Source: CAYGYG01 sp964354155
GTDB lineage: Bacteria; Hydrothermota; Tepidihabitantia; SM23-42; CAYGYG01
NCBI GenBank assembly: GCA_964354155.1
Contig: CAYGYG010000021.1
Location: forward strand, 1 to 44,646
Reading direction: 5' to 3'
DNA: 44,646 bases
A model generated the notes under the pieces. The model did no database searches. It was not told the origin of the DNA and worked only from the letters and a program-made list of their open reading frames with translations. The translations under genes and the position numbers were made by a program. Positions within the stretch are counted from its first letter, which is position 1. Each line of letters starts with the position of its first letter. This document shows positions 15,566 through 24,149 of this stretch, in pieces.

Positions 15566-18015
15566 CAAACTACGCCTTTCTTGAAGCGGTCCACCAGTTC
15601 GGCCTTCTTTCCCTTGTTCCACCCGGACACGCGGGAGAAATAACCGGTTACGCGCGTGATGTGGTCAACGTTGCTGCTGCCGCAGTATGGACATTTCTCA
15701 GCCAGGCCCCGGGCGGTGCGGAAACAGTCGTTGCAGGACACGAACTCGGGCGAGAAGGCGATCTGGGCGTTGCGCGTATTGCGGAAGGTCTTCAAGACGA
15801 ACTGGGCGATCGATTCTTTGGGCGGCTTGGAATCAGCCAGCCACACGTGGGTGAGGGCCCCAGCCTCGATCAAGTCGTGGAACTTGCCCTCGGTCTTGAC
15901 CCTTTCGATCGGGTCCATTGGCACACTTACGTTGAGATAGGTTGAGTTGGTGTAGTAGACGCCGCCGTTCTGGACATTGCCTTTCACGACCTTCTCGGTG
16001 TCGGCCGGGTAGTGCTCCAGGTCAAGCCGGGCCAGCCGGTAGGCCGCCGATTCGGCCGGGGTCTGCTCCATCACGAGCCGCAAGCCGTGCTGTTCGGAAA
16101 GCTGTCGCAGTTTCTGGTACAGATAGGCGACCACCTTCAAACCGAACTTGAGAGCTGATTCGTCTTCGTGCATCTGGCGCCCGGTATGGGCCTGGACGAG
16201 CTCGTTGAGGCCAAGCAGTCCGACAAGGTAAGTGGCCCGGCGCATACGCAGGTAAGGTTCGCCATCACGGTCCATGGTCAGAAGGGCAAGGGGACCTTCG
16301 GCCTTGTAACTGAGGAGCTTTTCGATAAACGACCGCTTGGTCAGGTGTCCGCTGACTGCGAGGTCCAGCAGACGGTCGAGATTACGATAGAGCTGTTCCT
16401 CGCTGCCCCGGGCCAGGTAGGCGGCCCGCGGCAGGTTGAGCGTTATATTCTGGAGGGCGCTGTACCGCATTTTCCACGGCGTCTTGGCATCTTCGATGTC
16501 GCTGGCCTCGAGCTTGAAGGACAGGCGGCAGCATTCGGATATCTTCGCCGTCTCGCCCCGGTCAAAGACGTAGTAGGGGTTGCCTTTGTCGGACGAGACC
16601 TCGCCGATATGGTTGAGAAAATCCTCCCATTTCGGAGTGCGGAACAGCTCGTCGGTTATGTGCACGAGCGGTTTGGGGAAGAAGAAAGGACGGCCGGTAC
16701 CATCGCCATCAAGGTAGACATCGAACATGGCCCAGACAAAGCGCCGCGCTTCATCAGCATACTCTCCGTACTTTTTGCCGGTGTACTCGCCTTTGGGCCC
16801 GACGGCTTCGACGTTCTGGAAGTGCTTGGGTATTTCCCAGTAGAGATTGATATCCGAGAAGATCGCCTGGCCGCCCCGGGCGACGCTCTGTTGAGAATAC
16901 TCAAAAACGAGCATCTGGGCCAGTTGATGCACCTCTTTATCCGACATGCCGACCAGGAAAGGCGCAAAGAAGATGTTGACCGCATCCCAGCCGATCGCTC
17001 CGGCAAAGTGGCCCTGCAACGCGGCCGAAAACTTCACCATGTGCGCGAGCAGCGTATCCGCATGACGGGCCGGCCGGGCAATCGAAAGGGCGTTCGGAAG
17101 GTTAAGTCCGAATTTCTTCACGTACTCGAGGCTCTGCCCGGAGCAATACGGCCGGTCGCCGAAACCTAAGTCGTGCAGGTGGATATCGCCGCACAAATGG
17201 GCATCGGCGACGTCCTGCGGAAAAACCTCGCTCAGCATATACTGTTTCTTGATCGATTCGGCCAGAGTCATATTGGTTGCTTCCGGATTGTGCGGAATGT
17301 TGGCGTTCTCGCGATTGGCGTAGAAGATGATCTTTTCGGCGTCGTACAGCGGGACACCGAGCCGGGAGTGGCGTACCCGGGCCCTTTCGAGGCCCATCTC
17401 GACCAACCGCACGTTGACTATCTCCCGGATCAACGATGTGGTCAAAAGCCGGATGTTCGAATTGAGAACGGTATCTTCAACGTCTTGTCCTATCTTCTGC
17501 GCGGTTTCCGGCGCAAGGCCGGTTTCCTTGATCAGGGCATTAATGATGCGCTGCCGGTCCCACGTGACATAGTCGTCGTCCGAGGTACGGACAAAAAGTG
17601 CGAAATCAGTGGTGTCGCGCTCTTCGGGTCGCTTCTGCAGGACTTTCTTCTTCCTCAGGATCTCCTGCTGTTTCCGGTAAAGAATGTAGGCCTTTGCCGT
17701 CTTGGCGTGGCCCCGTTCAATCAGCATTTTTTCGACCGCATCCTGTACCTCTTCGACCTGCGGCGTGCGGTCACCGATTGCCGAATGGAGGTGAAGGATA
17801 ACGTCCTCGGCCAGCATTTCGGCCAATTCCCGATCTTCCCCGCCTACGGCTTTGGCCGCCTTGAATATTGCGTTGACGATTTTCCCCCGGTCAAAGGGGA
17901 CGACTTTGCCGTTCCGTTTCTTGATTTTGTCGTAGATGCCCTTGGTTCGGACCGGCCCCTCGTCCAGGGTGATTTTCAAACCGCGCTCTTGGGCTGTGAA
18001 CAGACCGTCAGCCAT
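15565..18015 (-). CDS. nrdD: Anaerobic (class III) ribonucleoside-triphosphate reductase
   Basis: An 816-residue glycyl-radical enzyme making deoxyribonucleotides without oxygen. It opens with an ATP-cone (KRNGKVVPFDRGKI, about residues 33-120) and a second cone-like segment (VTWDRQRIINAL, about 155-230). The catalytic barrel has YCSGQSLEY and ISECCRLSFKL; the C-terminus has a zinc site (CNDC and CPYC) and the glycyl-radical segment RVTGYF followed by SGWNKGKK. ATG 18015 is chosen since AAGGAGG precedes it and the TGATG overlap with nrdR fits. The activase gene nrdG is not in the window. Tandem cones suggest tight allosteric control. Confidence 0.95.
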   Translation of the reverse strand: MADGLFTAQERGLKITLDEGPVRTKGIYDKIKKRNGKVVPFDRGKIVNAIFKAAKAVGGEDRELAEMLAEDVILHLHSAIGDRTPQVEEVQDAVEKMLIERGHAKTAKAYILYRKQQEILRKKKVLQKRPEERDTTDFALFVRTSDDDYVTWDRQRIINALIKETGLAPETAQKIGQDVEDTVLNSNIRLLTTSLIREIVNVRLVEMGLERARVRHSRLGVPLYDAEKIIFYANRENANIPHNPEATNMTLAESIKKQYMLSEVFPQDVADAHLCGDIHLHDLGFGDRPYCSGQSLEYVKKFGLNLPNALSIARPARHADTLLAHMVKFSAALQGHFAGAIGWDAVNIFFAPFLVGMSDKEVHQLAQMLVFEYSQQSVARGGQAIFSDINLYWEIPKHFQNVEAVGPKGEYTGKKYGEYADEARRFVWAMFDVYLDGDGTGRPFFFPKPLVHITDELFRTPKWEDFLNHIGEVSSDKGNPYYVFDRGETAKISECCRLSFKLEASDIEDAKTPWKMRYSALQNITLNLPRAAYLARGSEEQLYRNLDRLLDLAVSGHLTKRSFIEKLLSYKAEGPLALLTMDRDGEPYLRMRRATYLVGLLGLNELVQAHTGRQMHEDESALKFGLKVVAYLYQKLRQLSEQHGLRLVMEQTPAESAAYRLARLDLEHYPADTEKVVKGNVQNGGVYYTNSTYLNVSVPMDPIERVKTEGKFHDLIEAGALTHVWLADSKPPKESIAQFVLKTFRNTRNAQIAFSPEFVSCNDCFRTARGLAEKCPYCGSSNVDHITRVTGYFSRVSGWNKGKKAELVDRFKKGVV

Positions 18016-18542
18016 CAATGCCTCCTTGTTTTCCTGGTCTTCCTCGCTCGATTCCGTTCCGTGCTGACCTTTTTAGAACGAACTCGGACTAACGCGCGCT
18101 TCAGTCTCTTGAGCTCTTTGGAGAACTCGTTTATGTCTTCAAACTTACGATAGACGGAGGCGAAACGCACATAGCTCACCTGGTCCACGCGGAGAAGATG
18201 AGCTAGCACCCTTTCGCCGAGTTCCGCCGAAGTTACTTCCACTTTGTACTCGTCGGCGAGGGCATTCTCGATCTTGTCGACGAGAGCTTCAATCTCTTCC
18301 CTCGGCATCGGCCGCTTGCGACAGGCGGTGACAATTCCTTCCAGAAACTTGTTGCGGTCATATGGCTCACGGCTGCCGTCCCGCTTGATCACCGTTACCG
18401 GAACCCGCTCGACATATTCGTAGGTGGTGAACCGGAAATTGCACTTCATGCATTCGCGCCGGCGCCGGATAACCGAGCCCTGCTTGGCCGACCGCGAATC
18501 CACCACCCGGTCTTCATCTTTGGTGCACTTAGGACACTTCAT
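18015..18542 (-). CDS. nrdR: Transcriptional repressor NrdR
   Basis: A 175-residue repressor of ribonucleotide reductase genes. The N-terminal zinc ribbon shows CPKC (residues 3-6) and CMKC, followed by FTTYEYVE, and an ATP-cone covers about residues 49-135 (VIKRDGSREPYDRNK, VSYVRFASVYRKFEDI). The C-terminal tail is Arg/Lys-rich. It shares its stop with the nrdD start (TGATG). CTATATATAG-type boxes overlap its own promoter, so autorepression of the nrdR-nrdD unit is likely. Confidence 0.95.
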   Translation of the reverse strand: MKCPKCTKDEDRVVDSRSAKQGSVIRRRRECMKCNFRFTTYEYVERVPVTVIKRDGSREPYDRNKFLEGIVTACRKRPMPREEIEALVDKIENALADEYKVEVTSAELGERVLAHLLRVDQVSYVRFASVYRKFEDINEFSKELKRLKRALVRVRSKKVSTERNRARKTRKTRRH

Positions 18543-18564
18543 TGATTTACACGCTTTTTCATAT

Positions 18565-18619
18565 CTATATATAGTATAACTATATCTAGTAGAATGGTCA
18601 TTATACCCACTATATATAG
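18565..18619 (-). promoter_or_regulatory. Three NrdR-box-like sites
   Basis: Palindromes CTATATATAG (18565-18574), CTATATCTAG (18580-18589) and CTATATATAG (18610-18619) have centres 15 and 30 bp apart. They resemble the core of known tandem NrdR boxes. One lies in the spacer of the promoter and the other two downstream of the expected transcription start. Confidence 0.7.
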
Positions 18620-18627
18620 ATTGTCAA
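18600..18627 (-). promoter_or_regulatory. Promoter of nrdR-nrdD operon
   Basis: On the minus strand TTGACA (18622-18627) and TATAAT (18600-18605) are separated by 16 bp, and a full NrdR-box-like palindrome occupies the spacer. Transcription would start near 18593, about 50 bases before nrdR. The unannotated stretch 18628-18758 holds only a CCTAAATA-type short repeat (18646-18660) and a CGCGCCC/GGGCGCG inverted pair. Confidence 0.85.
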
Positions 18628-18758
18628 GGGGAAAAATAAGAAAAAACCTAAATACCTAAATGTCCAGAACAGCTGAAATCACAGGGGAGGCAAGTGGTCA
18701 GAAGCGAAAAGTAGGGTAGGGTGGGTCGCGCCCTTTTGGGGCGTGTGGGGCGCGCCGC

Positions 18759-20426
18759 CTACAATTCGCGCCGGCTAAGCGACCTGATCCCGAACCTTAC
18801 CGGGACAACGGTAGCGACGAAGTTGAGCACAATGAACGCTACGACCGAGAGGGTGATCATTGCCGGGCTCATGTGACGGCCCCAGAAGTGGCTGGTGATG
18901 ATGCTGTGGGTTGGCGCGGCCAGGATGGTGATAAGAATTCCCACGTAGGAGAGGCTTGCCAAAGCGGCGAAGACACCGCCGGCCCCGGAAGCGACCTTAG
19001 ACGGGTTGACCTCGTTGAATTGCGGAAAAATGGCTCCCAGCCCCAGATTGATGGATACGAACGAAGTACCGACAAAGACAAAGATAAGAGCCGAAAGCAC
19101 CATGAAGTATCTTTCGGTCTGAATCACCGAGTTGCACATGAAGGCCAACAGCTCGATGAGGACGAAAACCACGACTAAGTTGAATAAATACTTGATCTGG
19201 AAGATTTTTTTGACGGTAACCGGAGAGGCACGCAACAGCCAGATGCCCTCGCCTTCAAGACTGATGGACGGAAAGATGAAGCGCACGCCCAGTGTCGCCA
19301 AGACGAAGCTGACGTAGCCGAGATTCGCGAACGCGATGATGGTTCGCCACATGGGCAGATTGAAATAGATCGGCGTACGGCGCAGGCTGAAGATGTAGAT
19401 GATTATGAGCGCAAAAAATATCAAGAGCTGGACCGATTGAGACGGGTCGCGGATGAATGTCAGAATATCTTTGGCCAGAATAGCGCGTCCGGGCGAGAGC
19501 GCGTGGCGGATAAGCAGCGACTTGCCCTTCTTTTTAACGACGACACCGCTGTTCTCGGCAATGAGGAGCCAGGACCGGCGATAGATGTGATCGGCCAGCA
19601 GCATGGCGAGCACGACAAGCGAAGCCGAAGTGCAGACGAGGACCGCGAGATGGAGCAAGGCGGTTGCGTAGGGCGGCTGGAGCAGGTCCTTGATGATGTT
19701 CACGAGCCAGTTGCTGGGCAGGTAGACCGAGCCGACCGTGCTCAGGTTGTTTACGAATTGAATGATTTCTTCTTCGTTCTCAGTCTCAAACACTTTGAAA
19801 ATGTTGGGGTTATTGGCCTTGACGTAGAGCACCGACAGGGTGCCGATCAAAAGCAGGCTCAAGATAACGACTTCCCGTGGCTTGAGGCGGGGGAAAAGGC
19901 GTGACAGCGCGACGATCGTCGTACTGCCGGCGACCGACGGTATTACCATGAAGACGAGCAAGGCGGCGACCGCGACCGGGTAGAAGATGAAGCTCACTTT
20001 CATGACCAGGCCAAAAGCGAGCACCAGGGGCAGGGAAATGATGAGGGTCGCCCAGGATGCATAGAAGCCGTTTTCGATGATCTTGGAAATGAAAATGTTG
20101 CGGGGGGCCACGGGAAAAGCAAAAAGCATCTCCAATTCGTCATTCCGGTAGAAGGTCGAGAGTGAGGTTACGATATTGCTGAAGAAGAGCATGCTGAAGA
20201 AGATGAAGAAGGCAGTCTCGATTGTCTTGTTGATAAGCGCGATCCCAATCACCTCGATACCGACTAAGTACTTGAAAATGCGGAAGAAGAAGAAGAAGCC
20301 GGCTAGGGCAAAGGCGCTGATGACGACGATGAAACTCAAAAGACGTACCCACTCTGCGGCGTTGCGCGGGGTCAGGCGACTGCGGATGATTCTCAGTCGG
20401 TTGCGAAAGATCTCGATGCTGCCCAT
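18759..20426 (-). CDS. ABC-2 type exporter permease
   Basis: A 555-residue membrane protein with about 12 or more hydrophobic segments, beginning with a basic cytosolic stretch (RNRLRIIRSRL) and then FIVVISAFALAGFFFFF. A segment reading FFSNIVTSLSTFYRNDELEMLFAFPV is typical of large ABC-2 exporter permeases, where a conserved cytosolic coupling helix follows. It is encoded directly after the ATPase gene with a 17-base gap, and the two should assemble. The substrate is unknown. The ribosome site is weak and the start could be slightly different. Confidence 0.85.
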   Translation of the reverse strand: MGSIEIFRNRLRIIRSRLTPRNAAEWVRLLSFIVVISAFALAGFFFFFRIFKYLVGIEVIGIALINKTIETAFFIFFSMLFFSNIVTSLSTFYRNDELEMLFAFPVAPRNIFISKIIENGFYASWATLIISLPLVLAFGLVMKVSFIFYPVAVAALLVFMVIPSVAGSTTIVALSRLFPRLKPREVVILSLLLIGTLSVLYVKANNPNIFKVFETENEEEIIQFVNNLSTVGSVYLPSNWLVNIIKDLLQPPYATALLHLAVLVCTSASLVVLAMLLADHIYRRSWLLIAENSGVVVKKKGKSLLIRHALSPGRAILAKDILTFIRDPSQSVQLLIFFALIIIYIFSLRRTPIYFNLPMWRTIIAFANLGYVSFVLATLGVRFIFPSISLEGEGIWLLRASPVTVKKIFQIKYLFNLVVVFVLIELLAFMCNSVIQTERYFMVLSALIFVFVGTSFVSINLGLGAIFPQFNEVNPSKVASGAGGVFAALASLSYVGILITILAAPTHSIITSHFWGRHMSPAMITLSVVAFIVLNFVATVVPVRFGIRSLSRREL

Positions 20427-20443
20427 GGCGCGGGGTCCGGTGA

Positions 20444-21202
20444 TTACGTTGTTGCGGCCGGCGATCCTGTGCCGGTGTCCCCTTGCCGTGTCATCTTGAG
20501 ATAGACTTCTTCAAGGTCTTGTTCCCCGGCCTGCTCTTTCAGCTCCTTGATGGTGCCGACAAACCGAAGGCGTCCCTGGTCGATGATGCCGACCCGGTCG
20601 GCGATCTCATCGGTCAGGCCAAGTAGATGAGTCGAGATCAGAAAAGTCTTGCCCCGGTCACGCTCGCGCCGGATGATCAGCTTCACGTCTTTGCTGCTCT
20701 TAGGGTCAAGTCCGACCAGCGGTTCATCGATCAGGTAGAGCAGGGGGTCGTGGAGCAGCGCCTGAGCCAGGATGACCTTCTGGCGCATGCCGTGCGAGTA
20801 CTCTCCGGAGGGCAGGTCGATCCATGGGCCGACCTCGAGCATCTCGAGAATCGCTTCGATCTTGCTCTCATATGTTTTCTTGGGCAGGCTGAAGATGCCC
20901 CCCACGAAATGGAGAAACTCGCGGCCGGTCAGCCGGCGGTAGATGAACGGATTGTCGGAAATGTAGCCGAGTTTCGCCTTGGCCTGTTCCGGATGTTTCT
21001 GGACATCGACCCGGTCAATCAAGACTTCGCCTTGATCCGGCCGCAACAAGCCGACAACGAGCTTCATCGTCGTCGTCTTGCCGGCACCGTTGGGGCCGAG
21101 CAGGACGAAGATCTCGCCGCCCGGCAGGTCCAGGGTCAGATCATCGACCGCCTTGACCTTGTTGAAGCTTTTGGAAAGCGAAGTGATGCTGAGACGACTC
21201 AT
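20444..21202 (-). CDS. ABC transporter ATP-binding protein
   Basis: A 252-residue ATPase. Walker A is GPNGAGKTTT (about residues 36-45), the signature region reads SHGMRQKV instead of the LSGGQ of many transporters, Walker B is LLYLIDEP followed by GLDPKSS, and the H-loop is STHLLG. The C-terminal part fits the CcmA/NatA type that pairs with ABC-2 permeases. Its ATG overlaps the stop of the transglutaminase-like gene (ATGA at 21199-21202). Energises the adjacent permease. Confidence 0.92.
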   Translation of the reverse strand: MSRLSITSLSKSFNKVKAVDDLTLDLPGGEIFVLLGPNGAGKTTTMKLVVGLLRPDQGEVLIDRVDVQKHPEQAKAKLGYISDNPFIYRRLTGREFLHFVGGIFSLPKKTYESKIEAILEMLEVGPWIDLPSGEYSHGMRQKVILAQALLHDPLLYLIDEPLVGLDPKSSKDVKLIIRRERDRGKTFLISTHLLGLTDEIADRVGIIDQGRLRFVGTIKELKEQAGEQDLEEVYLKMTRQGDTGTGSPAATT

Positions 21203-22665
21203 CGGTACTCAAGGACTTTTATGCCCACGCGGCCGACGACTTTCAGAACTTTGGTCTGCTCGGCCAGTTCTCCTTCCTTGAGCTTGAAATGACCCGCGTC
21301 CGCGGGGAATTCATCGAACGTAGGGTCAACCGGCACCCAGCGACCAAGGTAGACGCTGCACCAGGCGTGATAGTAGTAGGCACCGCCCAGGTTGACCAGG
21401 CCGACGTATATTTTGGTGGGGATGCCGAGGGCCCGCGCCAGGGCGGCAAAGAGCACCGAATGCTCATTACAGTCGCCTTCCATGGTCTTGAGCACGTCAA
21501 TCGCCGACGGCATCGACACCGTCGGCCGTTTCTTCAAGTTATCATACACCCAGTGCGTCAGGTTCTCGACCAGAATCTTTTTGTCCGTTTCATTGCGGGC
21601 GATCCGCCGCGCGGCACTGACAATCTCGCCGGCTTCACACTGGATATACATCGAAGGCTTGAGATAATTCATCTCATCAACACCCGGTGTGAACGTGCCG
21701 GAGAGTGCGGCCAACTCAGGCGAACGGCATTCAATGACCAGCGGGGTGGTCGTGATGACCTTCTGGAAGTCATCTCTTAAGTCGAGATCCACGGTATCAA
21801 GACCGGTGACCGCGACTTTCATATAAGTTACCTGCTGGGGGTTGGGAATGACCGTGTCCAGCCGCACCGAGACGAAAGTCAGGATGTCAACCAGCTCATC
21901 GGGATTGACCGCGGCCAGGGCTTGGGCGCGGTCTTCACGAATCATCTCAATGCCCAGGGGCGAGGATTCCTTGAGGAAGCGACCGTCCCGGTCAAGCCAG
22001 ATGAACGACTCCATTCCAAGCACGGTAATGCTTACTTTGAGGCCATCGTATTGTCGGTCGCCTAGGGCGAGCCTATCTTCACCCAGGACCTTGATCTTGA
22101 CGGTCGACGGTGTTTGGGTCGCGATATCATAGAAAGGCAGGGTCAGGCTGTCGCCGGCCTTGAGGCCTCGCTTTTTTATCAGGACATCGATCGCGTCGTG
22201 AAAATAGGGCGCGCTGTCCAGTTCAATCTCCTGGGTCCGGGTGAGGCCCTGAGTGTTCAAGACAATCCGAATCTTCTTACCGGTTATCTCGCCGCTGGTC
22301 ACGACGGCATGACCGTATGTCTGCATATTCATATAGTAGCTTTTCATGCGATAGTCGGCGTCGGTGTTGACCTGGGCGACCATCTTTATTTCCTTCAACT
22401 CGTTGGCGACGACCATGGACATTTTCATGATGCTTTCGAATCGATGCCCCGCGCTGGTCTGTGACGTTTTCGTTGATGTATAACCCACCTTCTTGCCCTG
22501 GAAGTATATGCCGAGCCATTCAGCGCCTTCGGCGGCGGCCCCGGGTCCGGGCACGGTGTCCCGGGTGGTCTGGGCGGGCGCCAGCCGGGGGTAGATTCTG
22601 ACCAACAGGACGGCGGTGGCGACGAGAATGGCCCCGACGATGAAAACTGTGACGATTTTCCTCAT
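21199..22665 (-). CDS. Membrane-anchored transglutaminase-like protein
   Basis: A 488-residue protein with one N-terminal membrane anchor (IVTVFIVGAILVATAVLLV). Residues about 45-330 are beta-rich and unknown. The C-terminal transglutaminase-like domain has the full triad: Cys399 in GDCNEHS, His in YYYHAW and Asp in VPVDPTFDE. Such proteins often act as proteases or amidases rather than cross-linkers. It is first in an operon with an ABC exporter, joined by an ATGA overlap, which suggests a role in maturing or moving the exporter's cargo, though this is inference. Confidence 0.85.
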   Translation of the reverse strand: MRKIVTVFIVGAILVATAVLLVRIYPRLAPAQTTRDTVPGPGAAAEGAEWLGIYFQGKKVGYTSTKTSQTSAGHRFESIMKMSMVVANELKEIKMVAQVNTDADYRMKSYYMNMQTYGHAVVTSGEITGKKIRIVLNTQGLTRTQEIELDSAPYFHDAIDVLIKKRGLKAGDSLTLPFYDIATQTPSTVKIKVLGEDRLALGDRQYDGLKVSITVLGMESFIWLDRDGRFLKESSPLGIEMIREDRAQALAAVNPDELVDILTFVSVRLDTVIPNPQQVTYMKVAVTGLDTVDLDLRDDFQKVITTTPLVIECRSPELAALSGTFTPGVDEMNYLKPSMYIQCEAGEIVSAARRIARNETDKKILVENLTHWVYDNLKKRPTVSMPSAIDVLKTMEGDCNEHSVLFAALARALGIPTKIYVGLVNLGGAYYYHAWCSVYLGRWVPVDPTFDEFPADAGHFKLKEGELAEQTKVLKVVGRVGIKVLEYR

Positions 22666-22714
22666 TTTCGACTCCTTTGCTGGTGCTGGTGCGCAAACTG
22701 AAACAAATCAGCTA

Positions 22715-22742
22715 AATATAGTCTTTTTTGCCAAGTAGTCAA
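22715..22742 (-). promoter_or_regulatory. Promoter of the transglutaminase-ABC operon
   Basis: On the minus strand TTGACT (22737-22742) and TATATT (22715-22720) are separated by 16 bp. The start would be near 22708, about 43 bases before ATG 22665, which has an AAAGGAG site. Confidence 0.75.
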
Positions 22743-22755
22743 GGTCGGCTCCAGG

Positions 22756-22873
22756 ATAAGACGGCGGCGGCGGAACCGATTAGCCGGGCGGTTTGAGTTG
22801 CGGTCCGGCTCAGCGGGCGCTCGTCGCGCCTGAAGGCACCTTCGGATTGAATTTCACAAAGAAGCCGTCTTAT
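22756..22873. other. Possible structured RNA or inverted-repeat element upstream of rpsP
   Basis: A perfect 10-bp inverted pair, ATAAGACGGC (22756-22765) and GCCGTCTTAT (22864-22873), closes a 118-base segment with internal stems AGCCGG/CCGGCT (22782-22787/22805-22810), GGCGC/GCGCC (22816-22820/22826-22830) and GAAG/CTTC (22832-22835/22840-22843). It sits between two divergent promoters and has no ORF. No promoter for it is evident on either strand, and no matching target-site duplication flanks it. Confidence 0.45.
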
Positions 22874-22876
22874 ATC

Positions 22877-22904
22877 TTGACAAAAGTGTTATTTTAGATA
22901 AAAT
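22877..22904 (+). promoter_or_regulatory. Promoter of the rpsP operon
   Basis: TTGACA (22877-22882) and TAAAAT (22899-22904) are separated by 16 bp. Transcription would begin near 22911, only four bases before the rpsP ATG at 22915, so the first gene is effectively leaderless; no Shine-Dalgarno site is visible. Confidence 0.85.
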
Positions 22905-22914
22905 TAACGTTCTT

Positions 22915-23181
22915 ATGGTAAGAATAAGGATGAGACGATCCGGCCGAAAGAATCGACCATTCTTCCGAATTGTCGTGCTCGATTCGAGGAAGGCAAGGGA
23001 TGGCGAATACCTGGAAAGCGTCGGTTACTATGATCCCCGGGACAAGAAGATCTTCAACGCAAATCGGGATCGCATAGACTACTGGATCAGCAAAGGTGCA
23101 AAGCCATCGAACACACTATTGAGGCTATTGCGCGCGACAGCATCCAAATCAGAAGGAGGCAAAGATGAAACAGCTAATTGA
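22915..23181 (+). CDS. rpsP: 30S ribosomal protein S16
   Basis: An 88-residue protein matching S16 in length and motifs: VRIRMRRSGRKNRPFFRIVV, ESVGYYDPRDKK, and DYWISKGAKPSNTLLRLL. It is first in the conserved translation operon and, given the promoter position, is translated from a near-leaderless mRNA. Its 3' end overlaps khpA by 17 bases. Confidence 0.97.
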   Translation: MVRIRMRRSGRKNRPFFRIVVLDSRKARDGEYLESVGYYDPRDKKIFNANRDRIDYWISKGAKPSNTLLRLLRATASKSEGGKDETAN

Positions 23182-23395
23182 ATTCATCGTAAAGGCCCTG
23201 GTTGACACTCCGGACAAAGTCGTGATTACTGAGATCGCCGGCGAGAAGAGCATCATTTTCGAACTCAAGGTCGGCGAAGGCGACTTAGGAAAGGTGATTG
23301 GTAAGGAAGGAAGAACCGCGAAGGCGATCAGGACCATAATCACAGCCGCGGCGATGAAACAAGGAAAGCGCGCGGTGCTGGAAATCCTCGAATAG
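23165..23395 (+). CDS. khpA: KH-domain RNA-binding protein
   Basis: A 76-residue single KH domain with the GKVIGKEGRTAKAIRTI loop that contacts RNA; family KhpA (YlqC/UPF0109). In firmicutes it pairs with KhpB/Jag and affects cell size and sRNA stability. ATG 23165 has an AGAAGGAGG site and lies inside the end of rpsP. Its placement between rpsP and trmD is the classic one. Confidence 0.92.
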   Translation: MKQLIEFIVKALVDTPDKVVITEIAGEKSIIFELKVGEGDLGKVIGKEGRTAKAIRTIITAAAMKQGKRAVLEILE

Positions 23396-23402
23396 CGAGT
23401 CA

Positions 23403-24149
23403 GTGAAGCTGTCCCTTGCCCCGCTTCAAGTAGATATCCTTACAATCTTCCCGCACTACTTCAAGACCGCACTCAAGCTTGGGACTATCCGGATTGGCAT
23501 AGAAAAGAGATCACTGGTGGTAAATACCGTTAATCTGCGTGACTTCGCGGTCAAACAGGTGGTTGATGACTATCCTTACGGCGGCGGTGCCGGCATGATT
23601 CTTAAGCCTGAGCCTATTTACCGGGCGGTCAAGGCCTGCCGGAGCGCGACGGCGAGAGTGATCTACCTAACGCCGCAGGGCGAGACGCTTGTTCAGCGCC
23701 GGGTCGAGGAACTATCCCGGGAAAAGCATCTCGTCCTTATCTGCGGCCGGTACAAGGGTATTGATGCTCGACTCAAAAAAATGTTGAAGCCGACGGAGAT
23801 ATCGGTTGGAGACTATGTCTTGCCCGGCGGTGAGCCCGCGGCATTGGTTCTGCTCGAGGCGGTGAGCAGATTCCTGCCGGACGTGCTCGGCGACATCAAT
23901 TCCTGCCTGACCGATTCTTTTCAGTCCGGGGTCTTGGATGCTCCCTACTACACCAGGCCGTGCATGTTTCGAGGCTTGAGCGTACCCAAGGTGCTTCGGT
24001 CCGGAAACCATTCGGCGATCGAGGCCTGGCGGCGTGAACAATCGCTGGCCAACACGATCAACAAACGACCTGATCTTCTTGCGGACAAGGTTTTCGCCCG
24101 GAAGGAGTTTGCGACCATGATGGAGGTCATCAATGGAGAAGTTGCCTGA
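23403..24149 (+). CDS. trmD: tRNA (guanine-37-N1)-methyltransferase
   Basis: A 248-residue SPOUT enzyme that methylates G37 of tRNAs reading CNN codons. The start is GTG 23403. Family motifs are present: DDYPYGGGAGM, IYLTPQGE, LICGRYKGIDAR and SVGDYVLPGGEPAALVLLEA, the last being part of the deep trefoil knot that binds S-adenosylmethionine. RimM, which normally sits just upstream, is missing: only seven bases separate this start from the khpA stop. It overlaps rplS by 17 bases. Confidence 0.95.
   Translation: MKLSLAPLQVDILTIFPHYFKTALKLGTIRIGIEKRSLVVNTVNLRDFAVKQVVDDYPYGGGAGMILKPEPIYRAVKACRSATARVIYLTPQGETLVQRRVEELSREKHLVLICGRYKGIDARLKKMLKPTEISVGDYVLPGGEPAALVLLEAVSRFLPDVLGDINSCLTDSFQSGVLDAPYYTRPCMFRGLSVPKVLRSGNHSAIEAWRREQSLANTINKRPDLLADKVFARKEFATMMEVINGEVA

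Noticed and set aside
16168..17169. 333-codon plus-strand ORF opposite nrdD
   Set aside because: It is fully antisense to a well-supported NrdD, has no ribosome site or family match, and reflects the GC-rich third positions of the real gene. The same applies to the long ORFs opposite 17173-18153 and 8773-9696.
22756..22873. 4.5S SRP RNA or RNase P fragment
   Set aside because: The GGAAGCAGCC-type SRP loop and RNase P signature segments are absent on both strands.
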